This document shows, one piece after another, positions 22,171-34,640 of a DNA stretch of 64,000 nucleotides (the first letter of the stretch is position 1; the number at the start of each line of letters is the position of its first letter). Below the pieces are notes generated by a model, which worked only from the letters and a program-made list of their open reading frames with translations, did not search any database and was not told where the DNA came from. A program made the translations under genes and the position numbers. The stretch is from Gnetum montanum (Eukaryota; Streptophyta; Gnetopsida; Gnetales; Gnetaceae): positions 260,219 to 324,218 of the forward strand of contig MNCI01002105.1 in NCBI GenBank assembly GCA_015680685.1. Reading direction: 5' to 3'.

Positions 22171-23120
22171 GATGACGAGGCAAAGGCTATTTGGCCATTT
22201 GTTAACCACCTTTAACAACTTCTCTTTTGGTTCAGGAGTAAGGTTAGCATTAATTATTACCAAATTGCCATTTTCTAAGAAAGCATACTCCATGTTGGTA
22301 GGTAGAGTTTTCAAATCTAAGAGCTCCTATTTGAAGATTTCAAGGATTTTTGACTCTTCCTAATAAGTATCATTATGTTCATCATCAAAGAGTTGGTGAT
22401 GAACTTGCTCTACTTCATCCATTCCTTCAACATAGGCACTCATTAAGCTCTTAATTGGTTCCATGCAATGTGTGTTGCTCTTAGGATTAGCTATCACCCA
22501 CTAGGTACCCTCTTGCTTTGTGGCTACTGCATATAGGCACCTTTGATTTTCTACCTCATCTGCATATTGTCTACATGTTGGGATTAATGTACCTATTATG
22601 GTCCATAGTTTCTACACATAGTTGCACCTTATATCACTGTACATAATTCCTGGAACTCTCTTCTTCTCAATCTTTCCAAATGTATTTTTCTTGAAAATCT
22701 CCAAGGAAACGACTCTGATGCTTAGCCATACATCAATGGCACTTAGCCAAGCCCTTCTCATAATGATTGGAAAGTTCCCCTTGTAATTATCAACTCGAAT
22801 CACTAGGAAGTTAATAAGATAGGATTACCGATAGATAGTGGTCATAATGTCCTCCATTAGTCCCAAGGAAATAGTGATGGACTAGTTTACCAACTCAAGA
22901 CAAATGTTACTCTTCTTAAGTGGAGGCTGGTTTTAGGCTTTGTACATCTTATGAGAAATCATATTAACACCAAAACCTAAATCCAAAAAATATTTGTAAG
23001 GTTCATTCCTAGTGATTTGCAAATAGATTAAGAAACTCCTAGGATTAAATCTTTTCCTAGGAAGGTGACTAGCCTTTATCCGGTTAGTTACAACATGGAC
23101 TAGCATGATGGTATGCACCT
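22171..23120 (-). pseudogene. Protease and PR-RT linker of element D
   Basis: Minus-strand retropepsin remnant: LIYLQITRNEPYKYFLDLGF at 22933-23118 (active site DLG instead of DSG), then FPIIMRRAWLSAIDV at 22612-22803 for the GRPWL flap motif. The lower part (22171-22600) is the spacer to RT, matching E 27600-28080. Non-functional. Confidence 0.8.
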
Positions 23121-23149
23121 TGGAATGTGTTTGGTTTGATAGGGACTCA

Positions 23150-24384
23150 AATGGATTTCATGAAAATGATGAGGGAGAAGCAAGGCTATTAGCTGCATAA
23201 GTTTGTGAGGGCTTTGTATGACTATTGGTTTGGAAGAATGGTCTTTTTTGGGATTTTATTTCTAAACCACTTAGCTAAGGAGCTAGTTGTAAGTTAATAG
23301 CCCTTGTAGCATTATGTTGCTACAATTGGGCTAGAATTTTTCCCTACATTGATGGAGTAGGTGGTAATTAAGTTGAAGGTAGCGGGAAAAGTGTAGAAGG
23401 ATGAGGAGGATGATAAGGATATGGGGATTCCCCTCTTGGAGATGGAGATCAAGCACTATAGAATTCAGAAGGGTAGTAGTGATGTTGGATTGAGATGTAA
23501 CTAGAAGAATCACATGGAGAAATGGACTTTTGAACATAGTACCCATATGAATTAGACTACCGATAAGAATACTATTGCATTGGCAATGGCATCCCCCAGG
23601 ATTGTGGGTGCTGCCATTGATGATACTATTCATGAGGTTGTGGTGGAGCTCCACTTGAATAGTAAGCATGTTGTTGGTGCAATTGCCATAGGTTTCCTTG
23701 AGGATAAGACAACCTTTTGAGTGCTTTCCTTCTTACCAATCTAGGATTTAGAGCATACACCTTACACTCCTACAAGTGTGACACAATGGGGCAACATCCC
23801 TTAGGATGTTCATATTGGTAGATGTCACATCCACCATCACCATCTGTTTTAGATTTCACAACCTCCTCTACTATAGAAGCCTTGCTGTTACCCCTTTGGT
23901 GGCATTTTTAGCTTTCTTTCTTCTTTTTTGATCATGATCACTACTTTGCTCTTTGGATGCCTCTACTATTTTTAGAGTATTTTGGAACTTTTCATCCAAA
24001 GAGTCCTACATTTTATCTACCTTAGCTGAAATTTTAGAGATAGATTTATGAACTGGCAAGGTTTTTCATTACATTATATCTCAAGTGATGCCTTCTCATC
24101 ATTGTCACAAAACCAAACTTTCTTTTTTTGTTTGAAGGATTATGATTGTACTCCTCAGCACTTTTCCTTTTTCTAAACTCTCCTTCCTCCTTGACAACCT
24201 ACTATATTAGCCTTTGAATCTGATGGACCCTTAATTCTGAAAGCTTCCCTTGGGCATAGATCTTAAGAGTTCTCCTTGTTTCTGTTCAAAGCCCATCTAT
24301 GATATGGTGAAGCTACTTCCATTAAGAATAACCATGGCCAGGAATTTTATGCAAAAGGGAATAGTACCTACCCATGACTGCAAT
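23150..24384 (-). pseudogene. gag of element D, 5'-truncated
   Basis: Starts inside the gag core at about 24382 (VMGRYYSLLH, GHGYS, HHIIDGL, RRTLKIYAQGKL) and continues through a Ser/Glu linker, the knuckle remnant CDIYQYEHPKGC (about 23800-23840, second Cys changed to Tyr) and the Pro-rich tail. The first third of gag and the 5' LTR are absent. Homology ends where LTR X begins. Confidence 0.8.
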
Positions 24385-24385
24385 G

Positions 24386-24958
24386 TGACATCTTGTCCCT
24401 AGATGTTATGGCAAATGTTAAATATATGATATATTAAACATTATGCTTACAAACAAATTATACTAAATATGAAATATATGTGATATTTGACATTATGAAT
24501 AAAGGAAATAACAGAGAAAATGTAAAAGAAGAAAGGAAAGAATGCTTTATTGTTATGGAATAGTGTATTCAAATCATGATCTAAGAGTATTCCTTAGGAC
24601 TTTCTTTCTTTAGCATTTATCCCTTAGAGGCAATCTAGTACTGCCACCACGGTTAGGCCTATAAGTTGACCAAAAAGGATGCTTAGTTCACTTCCTATCC
24701 TGCTTCACCTAGCTCACGTGATTTGCCTGTACTAGCTCTATCACACCATCCTTAGCATGACCTCTAAGCTAGGGTATAAATTCATTAGTTCAAACCCCCA
24801 AATGTTACCTCAAGAGACATGTCCATTATTACAATGCACCCTTTCGGGCCTTAATTACAATTGCCCTTTTAGGTCTTGTTATTATAACAATAAAACTTGT
24901 TATGGAAAGGCATCATCTTTATTAGGTAGCAACATTAGTTTGGAATGAGGATGTGATA
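24386..24958 (-). repeat. LTR X of an unrelated LTR element
   Basis: Plus-strand reading begins TGACATC and ends beside ATGTGATA. The minus-strand reading TATCACATC...GATGTCA fits an LTR whose ends are TGTCACATC and GATGTCA. A purine-rich tract GAGGGAGGTAG at about 24962-24978 (minus strand) looks like its PPT, so it would be a 3' LTR of an element lying to the right. Its family is not clear; the LTR and PPT style resembles Ty3/gypsy chromoviruses. Confidence 0.5.
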
Positions 24959-25558
24959 ATCTACCTCCCTCAGGTTTTGTTCATCCTCAAACGAGTCCAC
25001 GGTCTCTATCTTTTATATAACTTCAATGTTTTCTTCCATGATCCTATGCTCCAATAATTTGATATCTACTTTGAACTTGAAGTTGTTTCTTGCGTAGTTT
25101 GCACACAAAATATATGTGAGAAGGATTTATAGAAAATTAAATATTACTTTATTATTATTTATCTCATTTTCTAAGATAATGACAATAGATAAATTAAAGA
25201 GCTACCAACCACAAATCACTAGTCTAACCAAGGTCACACAAATTGCAACATGTATCTGGTTATCCAAGTGAAGCTAGGGCAAATTCTTTATTTCCAACTT
25301 TCATTATCTTAGATATTTTACATATCTAATTAAAATATAGATTAAATAATAAATAAAATTATGAAAATCATAAATAAAAGTAAGGATGAGATGCTTCATG
25401 ATCTTGATCAACCTTATAAATTAATGGAAATAATTGTAATTCTACCATAAGTGGTATATTATTGGATGATCTTGTTTAAGATAGCAAGGCTTGATCTTGA
25501 TTCTTCTCAAATTCTTCTTTAGAAATTTAGTAACTTGGTAACTTGGAAAAATCTAATA
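24959..25558. other. Unassigned AT-rich stretch next to LTR X
   Basis: The first 130 bases may be the tail of the X element internal region (minus-strand frame around SFEDEQNLREVDY). From about 25090 to 25558 I see no gene, repeat or recognisable element. Confidence 0.4.
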
Positions 25559-26058
25559 TTGTACCAAATATAATCCAAAGTCTTAATGAAGAATGTTGTT
25601 AGTCCATATTCATCAACCATTGTGAAGTAATTGGTAAATTGTGGTTCTTGATGAGAACTATCCATCAACATCATCTATTTCTAAATTTTATTAATTTTAT
25701 TTATCTACTGAAGATTCAAAGTAAGCAAAATATGCACTGGCCAATGGTATTACATGTTGAATTGATGGACACATCTTCTTCAATCAGGTTCATCTTCCAA
25801 GGATTCCTTTACATATTTCTATTTTAAGAATTGATAAACACCACTTCCAAGATTTGCATTGAAGTCTCCATAAAGAATAAATAGAACTAGATCAGTATAA
25901 CTTAGAAATAACTTATTCTTCAAACTTTCTTCTGTTTTCTTAGTCAAGTATGCCCCTTGACATAATCTAACATTGGAATATGTTGGTTTGGTAATCAAAT
26001 GTGCGTTAACCATGCATACAAATCTTCCTGATAGATGAACTTTTAGAATTACTAACAA
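25559..26058 (-). pseudogene. CCR4/nocturnin-like endonuclease-exonuclease-phosphatase fragment
   Basis: A decayed host-type gene on the minus strand. The first 79 codons (26058-25819) read FVCMVNAHLITKPTYSNVRL then ILYGDFNANLGSGVYQFLK, matching the NTHL...DVKLxQ and GDFNS...VYxxL motifs of the EEP nuclease fold found in plant CCR4-type deadenylases. Further down, IPLASAY, EPQFTNY (25627-25647) and KTLDYIWYN (near 25560-25582) match the C-terminal LxSAY, EPxFTNY and TLDYI(F/W)Y motifs. Stops lie between the two parts. The N-terminal half and the last SDH motif are not seen. It lies between two transposon fragments. A LINE endonuclease fits less well. Confidence 0.65.
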
Positions 26059-26189
26059 GGCTATGTGATTTTTTCAAAATATTAATTGTTCTTTCATTTC
26101 CATTACTTGAAGTTCTAGAATTTCAAAAATCATATTTTCTAAACTTCATTCGAACCTTTGTACCAATTCAAACTTGGCTTCTTTATAAA

Positions 26190-27060
26190 TGTGGAAAGAT
26201 TTGGATGAAAAATTTCAAATTTCTCTAAAAATTGTAAAAGAATACAAAGAAAAAGGTAGTGATCATGATTGCAGGAAAAGGAAAGAAGTTGAACGTGCCT
26301 ACCTGCGGTAGTAAAATAGGTTGTGGAGACAAAATTAGACAATGATTGTGGGTGTGACATCTACCAATATGAACATCCCAAGGGATGTTACCTTATTATG
26401 TAACACTTATAGGAATCTAGGATGTATGCTCTAAATTGTAGACTAGCATGAAGGCAAGCACCCAAAAAAGTTCCTTATCTTTAAGGCAACCCAAGGCAAA
26501 TCCACCAACAACAATAAGCTTATAATCCAAGTGGAGCTCCACTACAACCATATTAGTAGTATTAGAAATGGCAACACCCACAATCATTAGGAATGCCACC
26601 ACCAAGGTATTAGTACCCTTACAGGTAGCTAGATCCATATGGGTACTATGTTTAGCAACCAATATCTCCATGTGACACTTCTAGCCACAATTCTTTTTAG
26701 CATCACTACTATCCTTTAGAGTATTATAGAATTCATTATCCATCTACTAGAGAGAAAACCCCATATTCCTACAACCCTTATCATTCTTTAGCACATGCTC
26801 CTCCACCCTCAACCCAATTACCACCTACTCCATCTATGTAGGGTGAGCTTCCACCCATTCGTAATCATGTAATGCTACTAGGATTATTAACTTACACTTA
26901 ACTCCTTAGCTGAGTGGTTCGAAACTAAAATCTTGTAAAACATGATTCTTTCAAACCAATAGCCCTACTAAACCCTCACCTACTTATGCAACTTATCACC
27001 CTCTATCTCCTTCATCCTCTACTTCCATTCCTTTTGAGATCCCGTCAAACCAAATGCTTC
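26190..27060 (+). pseudogene. gag C-terminal part of element E
   Basis: Begins at the segment equivalent to the LDERFQSILKIVEES region of B. It includes CDIYQYEHPKGC (26350-26385; second Cys lost) and the Tyr/Pro-rich tail (PSTREKTPYSYNPYHS). The gag core is absent. Many stops. Confidence 0.75.
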
Positions 27061-27830
27061 CCAAGATTTGCATAGTTATGTAACCTACATTGTATTTGAT
27101 TGGATCAAGGTGAGAAACCTTCCTAGAAAATAATCTAATCCTATAAGTCCTCTCATCTATTTGCAAATTTTTGGGAATCTTAACTCAAGTTCTAGAGTTC
27201 ATATGATTTCTCACAAAATGTACAATCCCTCAAACCTACCTTCTCTCAAGAAGAGCAACATCTATTTAGAATTGGCAGAGTATCCCATCACCATTCCATT
27301 GGGACAGGTAGAAGATATTGTGACCACTATCTATGGGTGGTCTTATCCTATCAATTTTATAGTAATCAAAGTCTAGAACTACAAGGGGGACTTCTCAATA
27401 ATTATGGGAAGGTCTTGGTTAAGCATTGTTGATGCATGAATGGACATCATAGATATTTCCCTAGAAATTTTCAAGGAAAATACATTTAGAAAGATCAAGA
27501 AGAAACAAGTTTCATGCATCACATACAATGATATAGGGTGCAACTAAGTGCAAAAACTCTAGTTTGTGAAAAGAGAATCCATTTCTACATTTAGATAGTG
27601 TGCAAATGAGGCAAATATTCAAAAGTGCTTGTACGTAGTAGCCACAAAACAAGAGGACACCTAGTGGCTGACAGTTGTTCCTAGAAGTAGCACACTTTGC
27701 ATGGAACCTGATAAGAGCCTAACATGTGCATATGTTAAAGGCATGGATGAACTAGATCAAGTTCATTACCAACTCTTTGATGATGCAAATGAGATATTGG
27801 GAAAAGTTGGAAATTCCTAAAAATTTTAAA
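27061..27830 (+). pseudogene. Protease of element E
   Basis: Retropepsin remnant with NSSSRVHMIS replacing the DSGSGVNLIS active-site region, LELAEYPITIPLGQVEDIVT and a degraded FSIIMGRSWLSIVDA. The catalytic Asp codon is changed. A linker to RT follows from about 27560. Confidence 0.75.
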
Positions 27831-27979
27831 AAAGAACCCTTAGAGTTGAAACTCTACCTATTGATATTGAGTATGCATTTTTGAAAAATGGAAAGCTCAT
27901 AATCATCAATGCCAACCTTTACTCCTAACAAAAATAGATGTTGTTAAGGGTGATCAAAAAATGGCCAACAAAATTTGCT

Positions 27980-29340
27980 TGGTCATATCCTGAACTCATA
28001 GGGATTGATCTTAGGATATGCTAGCATTGTATGTACACTAATCCAGCCATGAAGCCAAAGATGCAACTGTAGAAATAATTTAATTCCAAATTGAAATAGA
28101 TCATTAAAGAGGAAATCAAATAACTCCTCAAGGTGGGGTTTATCTATCTCATTGCAAATAGTGAATGAGTTAGCCCACTTGTGATTGTGCGAAAGAAAGG
28201 TGGTAAGTGAAGGATTTTCATTGACTTCCATCTATTGAATATGGTAACATTCAAAGTTAACTTTCCATTGTCATTTGTGGATCATGTGTTGGATACTATA
28301 TTTAGGCATTGCTATTATAACTTTCTAGATGGTTATAGTGGCTATAACCAAATCCAAATTGTACTAAAGGATTAGGCCAAAACAACATTCACAAGTTCCT
28401 AAAGGACTTTTGCATATCAAAAGATGCCTTTTGATATATGCAATGCTCCTGCAACATTCCAATGCTTGATCTTGAGCATCTTTTAGCAAAAAATTGGTTG
28501 TGGGGTGAAAGTATTCATGGATGAATTCTCCACCTATGACACCATATTTGAGAAAGCCTTAGAGTTCTTTGAGAAATTTCTTAAAAGGTGTGTGGAGACA
28601 GACCTTCAACTCAATTAGAAGAAGAGCCATCTGATGGTCTAGGAGGGCATTGTACTAGGGCATAGAATTTCTTAGGTAGGGATTGAGATGGATCCTAAAA
28701 AGACAAGGATCATCCAAGGAATAACTAGCCAATCAAAAATCGTTAAAGATGTTCAATCATTCCTTGGACACACTGGCTACTACTAGCATTTTATAAAGAA
28801 TTTCTCTAATGTTGCAATACCATTAGTTGATCTTACAAAGAAAGATGTTTCATTCATCTAGATCAAGGAATGTGAAAATGCATTCCAAAACCTAAAGCAG
28901 AAGCTTATAGAGACTCTAATTCTACAAGCACCTAACTAGTTCAAACTATTTCATATAATGACTGATGCATCAAATTATTCCTTGAAAGCCATGCTTATGG
29001 AGTTGGATGACAAGAAATGTCCATATTACATCCACTGTGTAAGTCAAAGCATTGTGGGTGCATAGTTGAATTACCCCATAATAGAGAAAGAACTAATGAT
29101 GGTGGTGTATGCTCTAGGAAAGTTTAGGCGCTATGTGCTTAAATACAAAGTGTTTGTGTATATTGATCATAATGTCATTCACTTCCTTATGAATAAGCCA
29201 ATAGTGAGCCCTCATATTATACGGTGGCTACTGATGTTGGAATAGTTTGATCTTACAATGGTAGATTGAAAGGAGACTGAGAATGTGGTTTTTCATCTGT
29301 TGTCTTGGTTATGATGGGATAACAAAGAGGAGATCCCACT
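27980..29340 (+). pseudogene. Reverse transcriptase and RNase H of element E
   Basis: RT shows IANSE...VSPLVIVRKKGGK, FHLLNMVTFKVNFPL, FLDGYSGYNQIQI, KMPFDICNAPATF and KVFMDEFSTYDT. The second catalytic Asp of FMDD is Glu (28520-28525). Thumb/connection motifs VLGHRIS and FLGHTGYY follow. RNase H (28960-29330) has IMTDASNYSLKAML, EKELMMVVYALGKFRRYV and IDHNVIHFLMNKPIVSP. Stops, mostly TAG, interrupt it about once per 50 codons. This is the segment that A1 and A2 lack. Confidence 0.88.
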
Positions 29341-29499
29341 CTTTGACCAATTTTCTAATGAACTCCTACTAGTTCAATAAATGAATAAGTACCCAATGAA
29401 CCAAAATGGTATGATGGCATCCTCACTTATCTTCTCACTCAATAAATGCCACAATATCTAGACTATAGCAAGAAACAACTATTTCTTGATAAGGATAAA

Positions 29500-30300
29500 T
29501 GCTTCATAGAAATCAACAGATACCTTTATAAGGCATGTGTCGATGACCTATTCATTCGTGTTTACCTAATGCTGATCAACTACATGTTCCTAGGATGCTC
29601 ATGAGGATCCTTATGGGGACCATTATGTTGGAAGACACATGGCCATTAACATCCTAATGGCAAGATATTATTGGCCAACCATCTTAGGGATGCTCACTAG
29701 TTTGTCTACTCTTGTAAATGATTTTAATAAGATGGTGGGATGACCACTTGAATGGAGGGACCTCAATAGTGGATTCAACCACTAGAAGCCTAAACATCTG
29801 GGACATCAACTTCATGGGTTTCATCATGCCCATGTCAAATGAAAAGGCATATATAATCATTGTCATTGATTACTACATAAAATGGGTATAAGAAGTAGCC
29901 ATCATTGACTATACATCATCTATTGTTGCATGGTTTATATAACAAAATGTTATAAATAGGTTTGGGGTGCCACATGCACTGATTTTTGACAACGAAACCT
30001 ATTTTATAGGCACCACGTTTTGTAAGCTTATGCAATGCTTATGGGTTGAGCATAAATTAACAACATCCTACAACCCCCAATCCAATGGTCAAGTAGAAGT
30101 TACTAATAGAGAGATTACAAAGATCCTAATAAGAACTATTAACAAATATAGAAGATATTCGAGCACAAAACTAAACAATGCCCTCTAGGCATATCGCTCA
30201 ACATGAAAACTTCCTATAGGCTACTCTTCTTATGAGCCGGTATATGAAAAATTACCAACTCTACCTATCCAATCTGAGCTTCATACATTTTCAACAACTT
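29500..30300 (+). pseudogene. Integrase of element E
   Basis: Zinc-finger remnant (AINILMARYYWPTILGML, near 29640-29690) and a DDE core. The first catalytic Asp position reads INFMG (Asn, codon 29808-29810); the second Asp is present in HALIFDNETYFIG (29967 on); the Glu is present in NGQVEVTNREI. A region equivalent to KLPIGYSPYELMYGK follows. Frameshifts and stops make it inactive. Confidence 0.85.
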
Positions 30301-31351
30301 ATGACTTAGACCTTGACCTTATCCTAGCATAAAAAAAATAGTAATAAACTTGAATGTGATATATGAAAATTGATTGGTAGCCCTATCCTTAAATCAAGTG
30401 CACAAAGCATTCAATAAACAATGCCATGACCTTAGGATAAGGAAAGTGAAATTTCAACTTAGAGTCAAGGTCCTCTACTAGTACCCCATACATTTACCTC
30501 AATGAACTAAGTTCCAAACATTGTGGAAAGGGCCTCATAAAGTTATGAAACCTTTCCTTCTAGGTTCATGTTGATCTATAAACTTGAGAGCATTAACAAA
30601 AGGTAGCTAATCAACACACAACAAGTCAAACCTTTCCCTAAACCCAAGCCAGCCAATGGAAGTAATGCCTCAAGGGATGGACAACGTTGCTCAATCTTTC
30701 GAATCTCATCCTTTTAACTCAATCATGGGGGAGAGCATTAAAAAAAGGTAGCTAAACTCAATCCATTTCATCCATACATTCACCTACTCTATGATTTTTC
30801 CAATTTTGGAAATATGATTTCCCTTTCTCATTAATAAAACTTTAACAAACTTGTGATATTGGTAGCTTCCAAGCTTGGAAAATATTCATGGTTTGAAAAG
30901 GATGTGACTTCAAGGGGATTCAATACTCTTTGTATCTCTCTACTTGCTTGAGTGCATCTGTGTTTTTATGGATTTCATACCATTCCATGTCAACCAATAA
31001 CAGGAAGATGAATACATCTTTGCATGGTGTGGTTGCCTTTCAAAAATTCATGAAAAGCATAATATGTTAAAAAAAAAACAAACACGATGGAAATTCAAAG
31101 CACACCCCTTAGACAAAATAAATGGGCTATAAGCACTAGTTATGGAACTAGAAAGACATGTTACCCATGCTTGAAGATCTTCTTTAACTAAGGTCCTTTC
31201 TCACTTCTTACTTCTCTTATCTTCTTAAATAAGGAATAGTGGTTCAAACCATCTTCTAATATTTTCATCATGTTCATGGATTTTTGGGATTTCATTTGAC
31301 CCTCATTTCATGAGAAAATAACTTATTTTTATTACTTTTTAACAAAGTTAA
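30301..31351 (+). other. Post-integrase spacer of element E with conserved block
   Basis: Integrase C-terminal remnant to about 30700, internal PPT-like AATCATGGGGGAGA at 30721-30734, then the conserved words GATGTGACTTCAAGGGG (30901-30917), TTTGCATGGTGTGGTT (31020-31035) and AAAGCACACCCCTTAGACA (31097-31115). No T-rich array is seen here. Confidence 0.65.
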
Positions 31352-31760
31352 TGATGGTCAATAGCTGCATCAACTAGGCCCTATTGACGCAGCACAAAAA
31401 TTCTATAAATACCACCCAACACTTTGAAATTTTTGTCATTTGCTTCAAAATAGGAGGGGATTTTTTGAAATTTCTCAAAGCCCATAACTTTCATATCATT
31501 TTTCCAAATCACTTCGTTCTTTGATCCTATAGCTACTAGAGGTAAGCCCTTAGTTGTGGGGTCCACAAACCTTAAGGTTTCTAAAGTTTTTAAAAAAATT
31601 TCTAACTCCCCCAAAGGTTTAATGAATAGAATAATATTAAGTCATCAATTTTTGAGAGTTTAACCATTCCAACAAACTCTATTGAATCTAAAATTAATTA
31701 TTAATATTAAAATAAGAATAAAATAATAATTGAAATAATCAAATTGACCATGATCACAAC
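31352..31760 (+). other. LTR-U3-like segment inside element E
   Basis: TGATGGTCAATAGCTGC and the following CAACTAGGCCCTATTGAC resemble the start of the E LTR (34859 on: TGATGAAT...TTAGCTGCGTC, ACTAGGCCCCATTGAC). A TATA box CTATAAATA follows near 31402. The rest, to about 31760, does not look like the R/U5 of these LTRs and is otherwise unassigned. Confidence 0.4.
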
Positions 31761-31853
31761 TTAACTAGGTGTAACTTTTCCAAAGAGATAAGGTATCCCA
31801 ATTATTTCAAGTTCCACATTAAATGCTAACCCTTGGTCATGTTGTGCTAATAG

Positions 31854-34640
31854 ATGGTACCATGACCAAAATGGCCATAGGAAGAACCATCCCAACAATA
31901 TGATAAATGATCCACAGCTAGAAGGGAACAACAAGAACAGGCCTAAGAGCAGGCAATAGAAACTCACACAATAGGACCTCTTTAGGAGGAGCCTAGAGTA
32001 GAATCTATTCAACAAATTCCCAAAGAAGAGGTTGCAACTAAACAATCTTAAAGAGGAGAGGTGCCAAGGCTTGTACCAAGACTTGAGGTCACATTGACAC
32101 AAGCCTGCCTTGATACAATCAAGCCTCGTGATATGCAATGCTTAGTTCTCCAAGAATTGAACTTTGGACCAATCTTAGAACATGCTACGCCAAAAGTTAA
32201 GATGTAATTGAAAAACTCTTCCATGTAGCTAATCATCACTTCTAGTGGGTAGTGGTACATGGAAGAGACATATCTCTTCTAGAATAACATAAAGGCAAGA
32301 GCCACTATGAGAATCAAAGACATTTAGGTTTCCTACTTTGCAGAAGCTATTGCAAAGGCTCTTACTCTACTTGATTCTGGAACCAATTTGGCAAAGATCT
32401 CCATGCAAGTAGACCTAGAGGTAGAAAGGGAGTGTACCTAGTAGTGTTATGGGGTTGACCATAAGGAGTTTGGCACACTCACACTAGTGAAGCTCATATA
32501 CTTCAAGATAGTGGCTTATCACCTCAATCTAGCAATGAGGCCCAATAAGATAACTACTTAATCCACATGTGCATGTGCTACTTTAAGCAAGAAATTTTCT
32601 ATAAACCTTTCATAGCTAATCTATATAGAGATAGAAAAATGCTTTAAGGAAAATGAAGATGGAAGGAAGACCTTGCACTTTCCATGCCTTATCAAAAAAC
32701 TCTGTAAAAGCATAGGGATAGTCTACTATGAAAATGACATAATCAACCATACTTCCATTGCCTCCTAGTCTAAAATACTTAAAGACAAGATACCTACCAT
32801 GTTTAAAGAAGAGGAGCAGTAACTGCTACCTCCACCACCCACTTAGGAAACAACACTGGAGGCACATGCAGTGATTGAGTGCCTCTACAAAATCTGAGAG
32901 TAGCTCTTGCATGAACGAGAATAGCAAGTAATAATAAGTGGATGGGAATCCATCTATGTACTATTCTACAATGAGTCTCCTCAATGAAGTGGCTCAAGAA
33001 ATCAATCAAATGAACCAAGATGGATCAATATTCTCAACCCAAAGAACATAGCTACCTACAAGGGAAAATCCTAGTGCCCAAGAGGTAACGATGTCTCTCT
33101 AGCAACAACAACAATTTCTAGAAATATTTTACAATGTAGCTACCTTTTTGGTGTTCTTGGAGAAGGTTGAGGAAATAACCATCTTGGTGATGCAACACCA
33201 AGGATAGGAGATAGTAGTAGAAGTGGTTGCTGATTAGATCACCAAGGTACCAAACGTACCTGTAGCATCTATACTATATATTTCTACACTTAGACATGTA
33301 CAAAATTCTACATGAACTATTAGTGGTCGAGTGAGTGTAGCCAAACATAAGGAGTTGTTATACCAACTGGTGGGAACTGGGTAATCGATTCCAGATATCT
33401 TTGATTTTCTAAATATCATTGTAACCTAGTTAAAGCTCCTTGAAGCAAAGAGAAAATGCATCATTCTAGAAGGGAAATTCAAGATAGCTCAAGCACAAAA
33501 CCAATGCTTGGTCATAGAGGTTGCTGAATTAAGAGCCCACATTGTTGATCCTACACTCCTCAACCCTGCACAGACAAGAGATGAAGCTTTTCAATAACTT
33601 CAAGATAGACTTAAATAGGTTGAGGTGGGGATGGTGATGGTCATCTCTGACCAATCCATGGCTAAGGCCAAGAAATATTTAGTTTAGAAGGACTTGGTCC
33701 AAACACATCTAGAGAATGAAATGCTAACCATAGAGAATCATCACTTGTGGAATGTTGATGTGCAAAAACAACAAATGTTAGAATTCATCCATCAATAGTA
33801 GGAGTGGCTAACTAGGGTAAACATTGAGCTTAGGATATTTTCAACAAAAAATAGAAATCTCTCTATGGAGGAATTTCATGCCTTATGATAAAGATTTACA
33901 ATTGAGATTGCTGCCTAGAAGAATGAGGCTATCAAATTTAAGAAAGCCTATAGAAAGAAGTTAATGAAAAACACATCTAGATGACTAAGGCAAAAGTTAA
34001 TGAGATCCTCCAATAACTCTAGCAAGGCAAAGAGGTGTGGCAACCTATCATTGATGGGATAGATGTCTACAACAAAGTGGAGATCCACAAAAAGAAGTTG
34101 CAGATTGAAGACATGACAAAATACATTAACTTGCCAATCTCCAATATGGAAACTTGTCAATGATGACTACTAGATGGCCATGGTCAAAGTTAGAGAAGTA
34201 AGTGGCTAGCTCATACTTACTATATGAGGGAGAGTTTAAGCACCACAAAAAAACCAAGAAAAAGCTTAAGACTGCAAATGCTGAACTTGAAGTTCCCAAG
34301 GCAAGATTCACTGATAAAAGATCAACTGCTACGAACTTGGCCAAAATAATGAATGATTAATAGGAACTGTAGAATGAAATCAAGGTTTTTGACATCAAAT
34401 GAAAAAAATTTGCTACCTAGTTTGTTAATGCCAAGGAGTTTTTTTCAACAATGCCCTATCCTTGGGATGTGCCCATTTTGTCTCACATTGACGAAGCTAT
34501 GTGGATCATGCATGATCTTAGGAGTAAAGAGCAGAAGAAGAAAGCATTTTTGGATGCTTCCCATCTTCCATCAAAATTTGTAGTCGTATATGCTTGATGC
34601 AAGAGAAGGTCCTTTAGAACCTTAGGAGCCTACACTACCT
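31854..34640 (+). pseudogene. ORF3 of element E
   Basis: Homologous to ORF3 of B. Recognisable blocks are ELNFGPILEHATPKVK, WYMEETYLF, RIKDI...VSYFAEAIAKALTLLDSG, CYGVDHKEFGTLTLVK, RPNKITT, CACATLSKKFSINLS and FPCLIKKLCKSIGI, followed by a long Lys/Glu/Leu-rich region (IIDGIDVYNKVEIHKKKLQIE). The N-terminal block has the spacing of the putative plant transposon protein domain found in other plant Ty3 elements; this link is inference. Broken by many stops. Confidence 0.7.

Larger units (their letters stand above)
558..24384 (-). mobile_element. Element D: Athila/Tat-type Ty3/gypsy retrotransposon, 5'-truncated, split by A1
   Basis: Reading from high to low coordinate, D carries gag (24384-23150), protease, RT and RNase H (to 20846), then integrase (6299-5020), ORF3 (4560-1640) and a 3' LTR (1431-558). 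A1 sits between RNase H and integrase, with the duplicated target CCATT on each side. Both halves rejoin at the position expected from elements B and E. The gag N-terminus and 5' LTR are absent: homology stops at about 24383, where LTR X begins. Many stops, mostly TAG where relatives have Gln codons, show D is old. Confidence 0.85.

Noticed and set aside
24757-24948. Protein-coding gene in LTR X
   Set aside because: An isolated short frame within an LTR with no recognisable domain.
25819-26058. LINE endonuclease fragment
   Set aside because: GDFN alone fits a LINE, but the NAHL, SAY, EPQFTNY and TLDYIWY motifs in order fit CCR4-type nucleases better.
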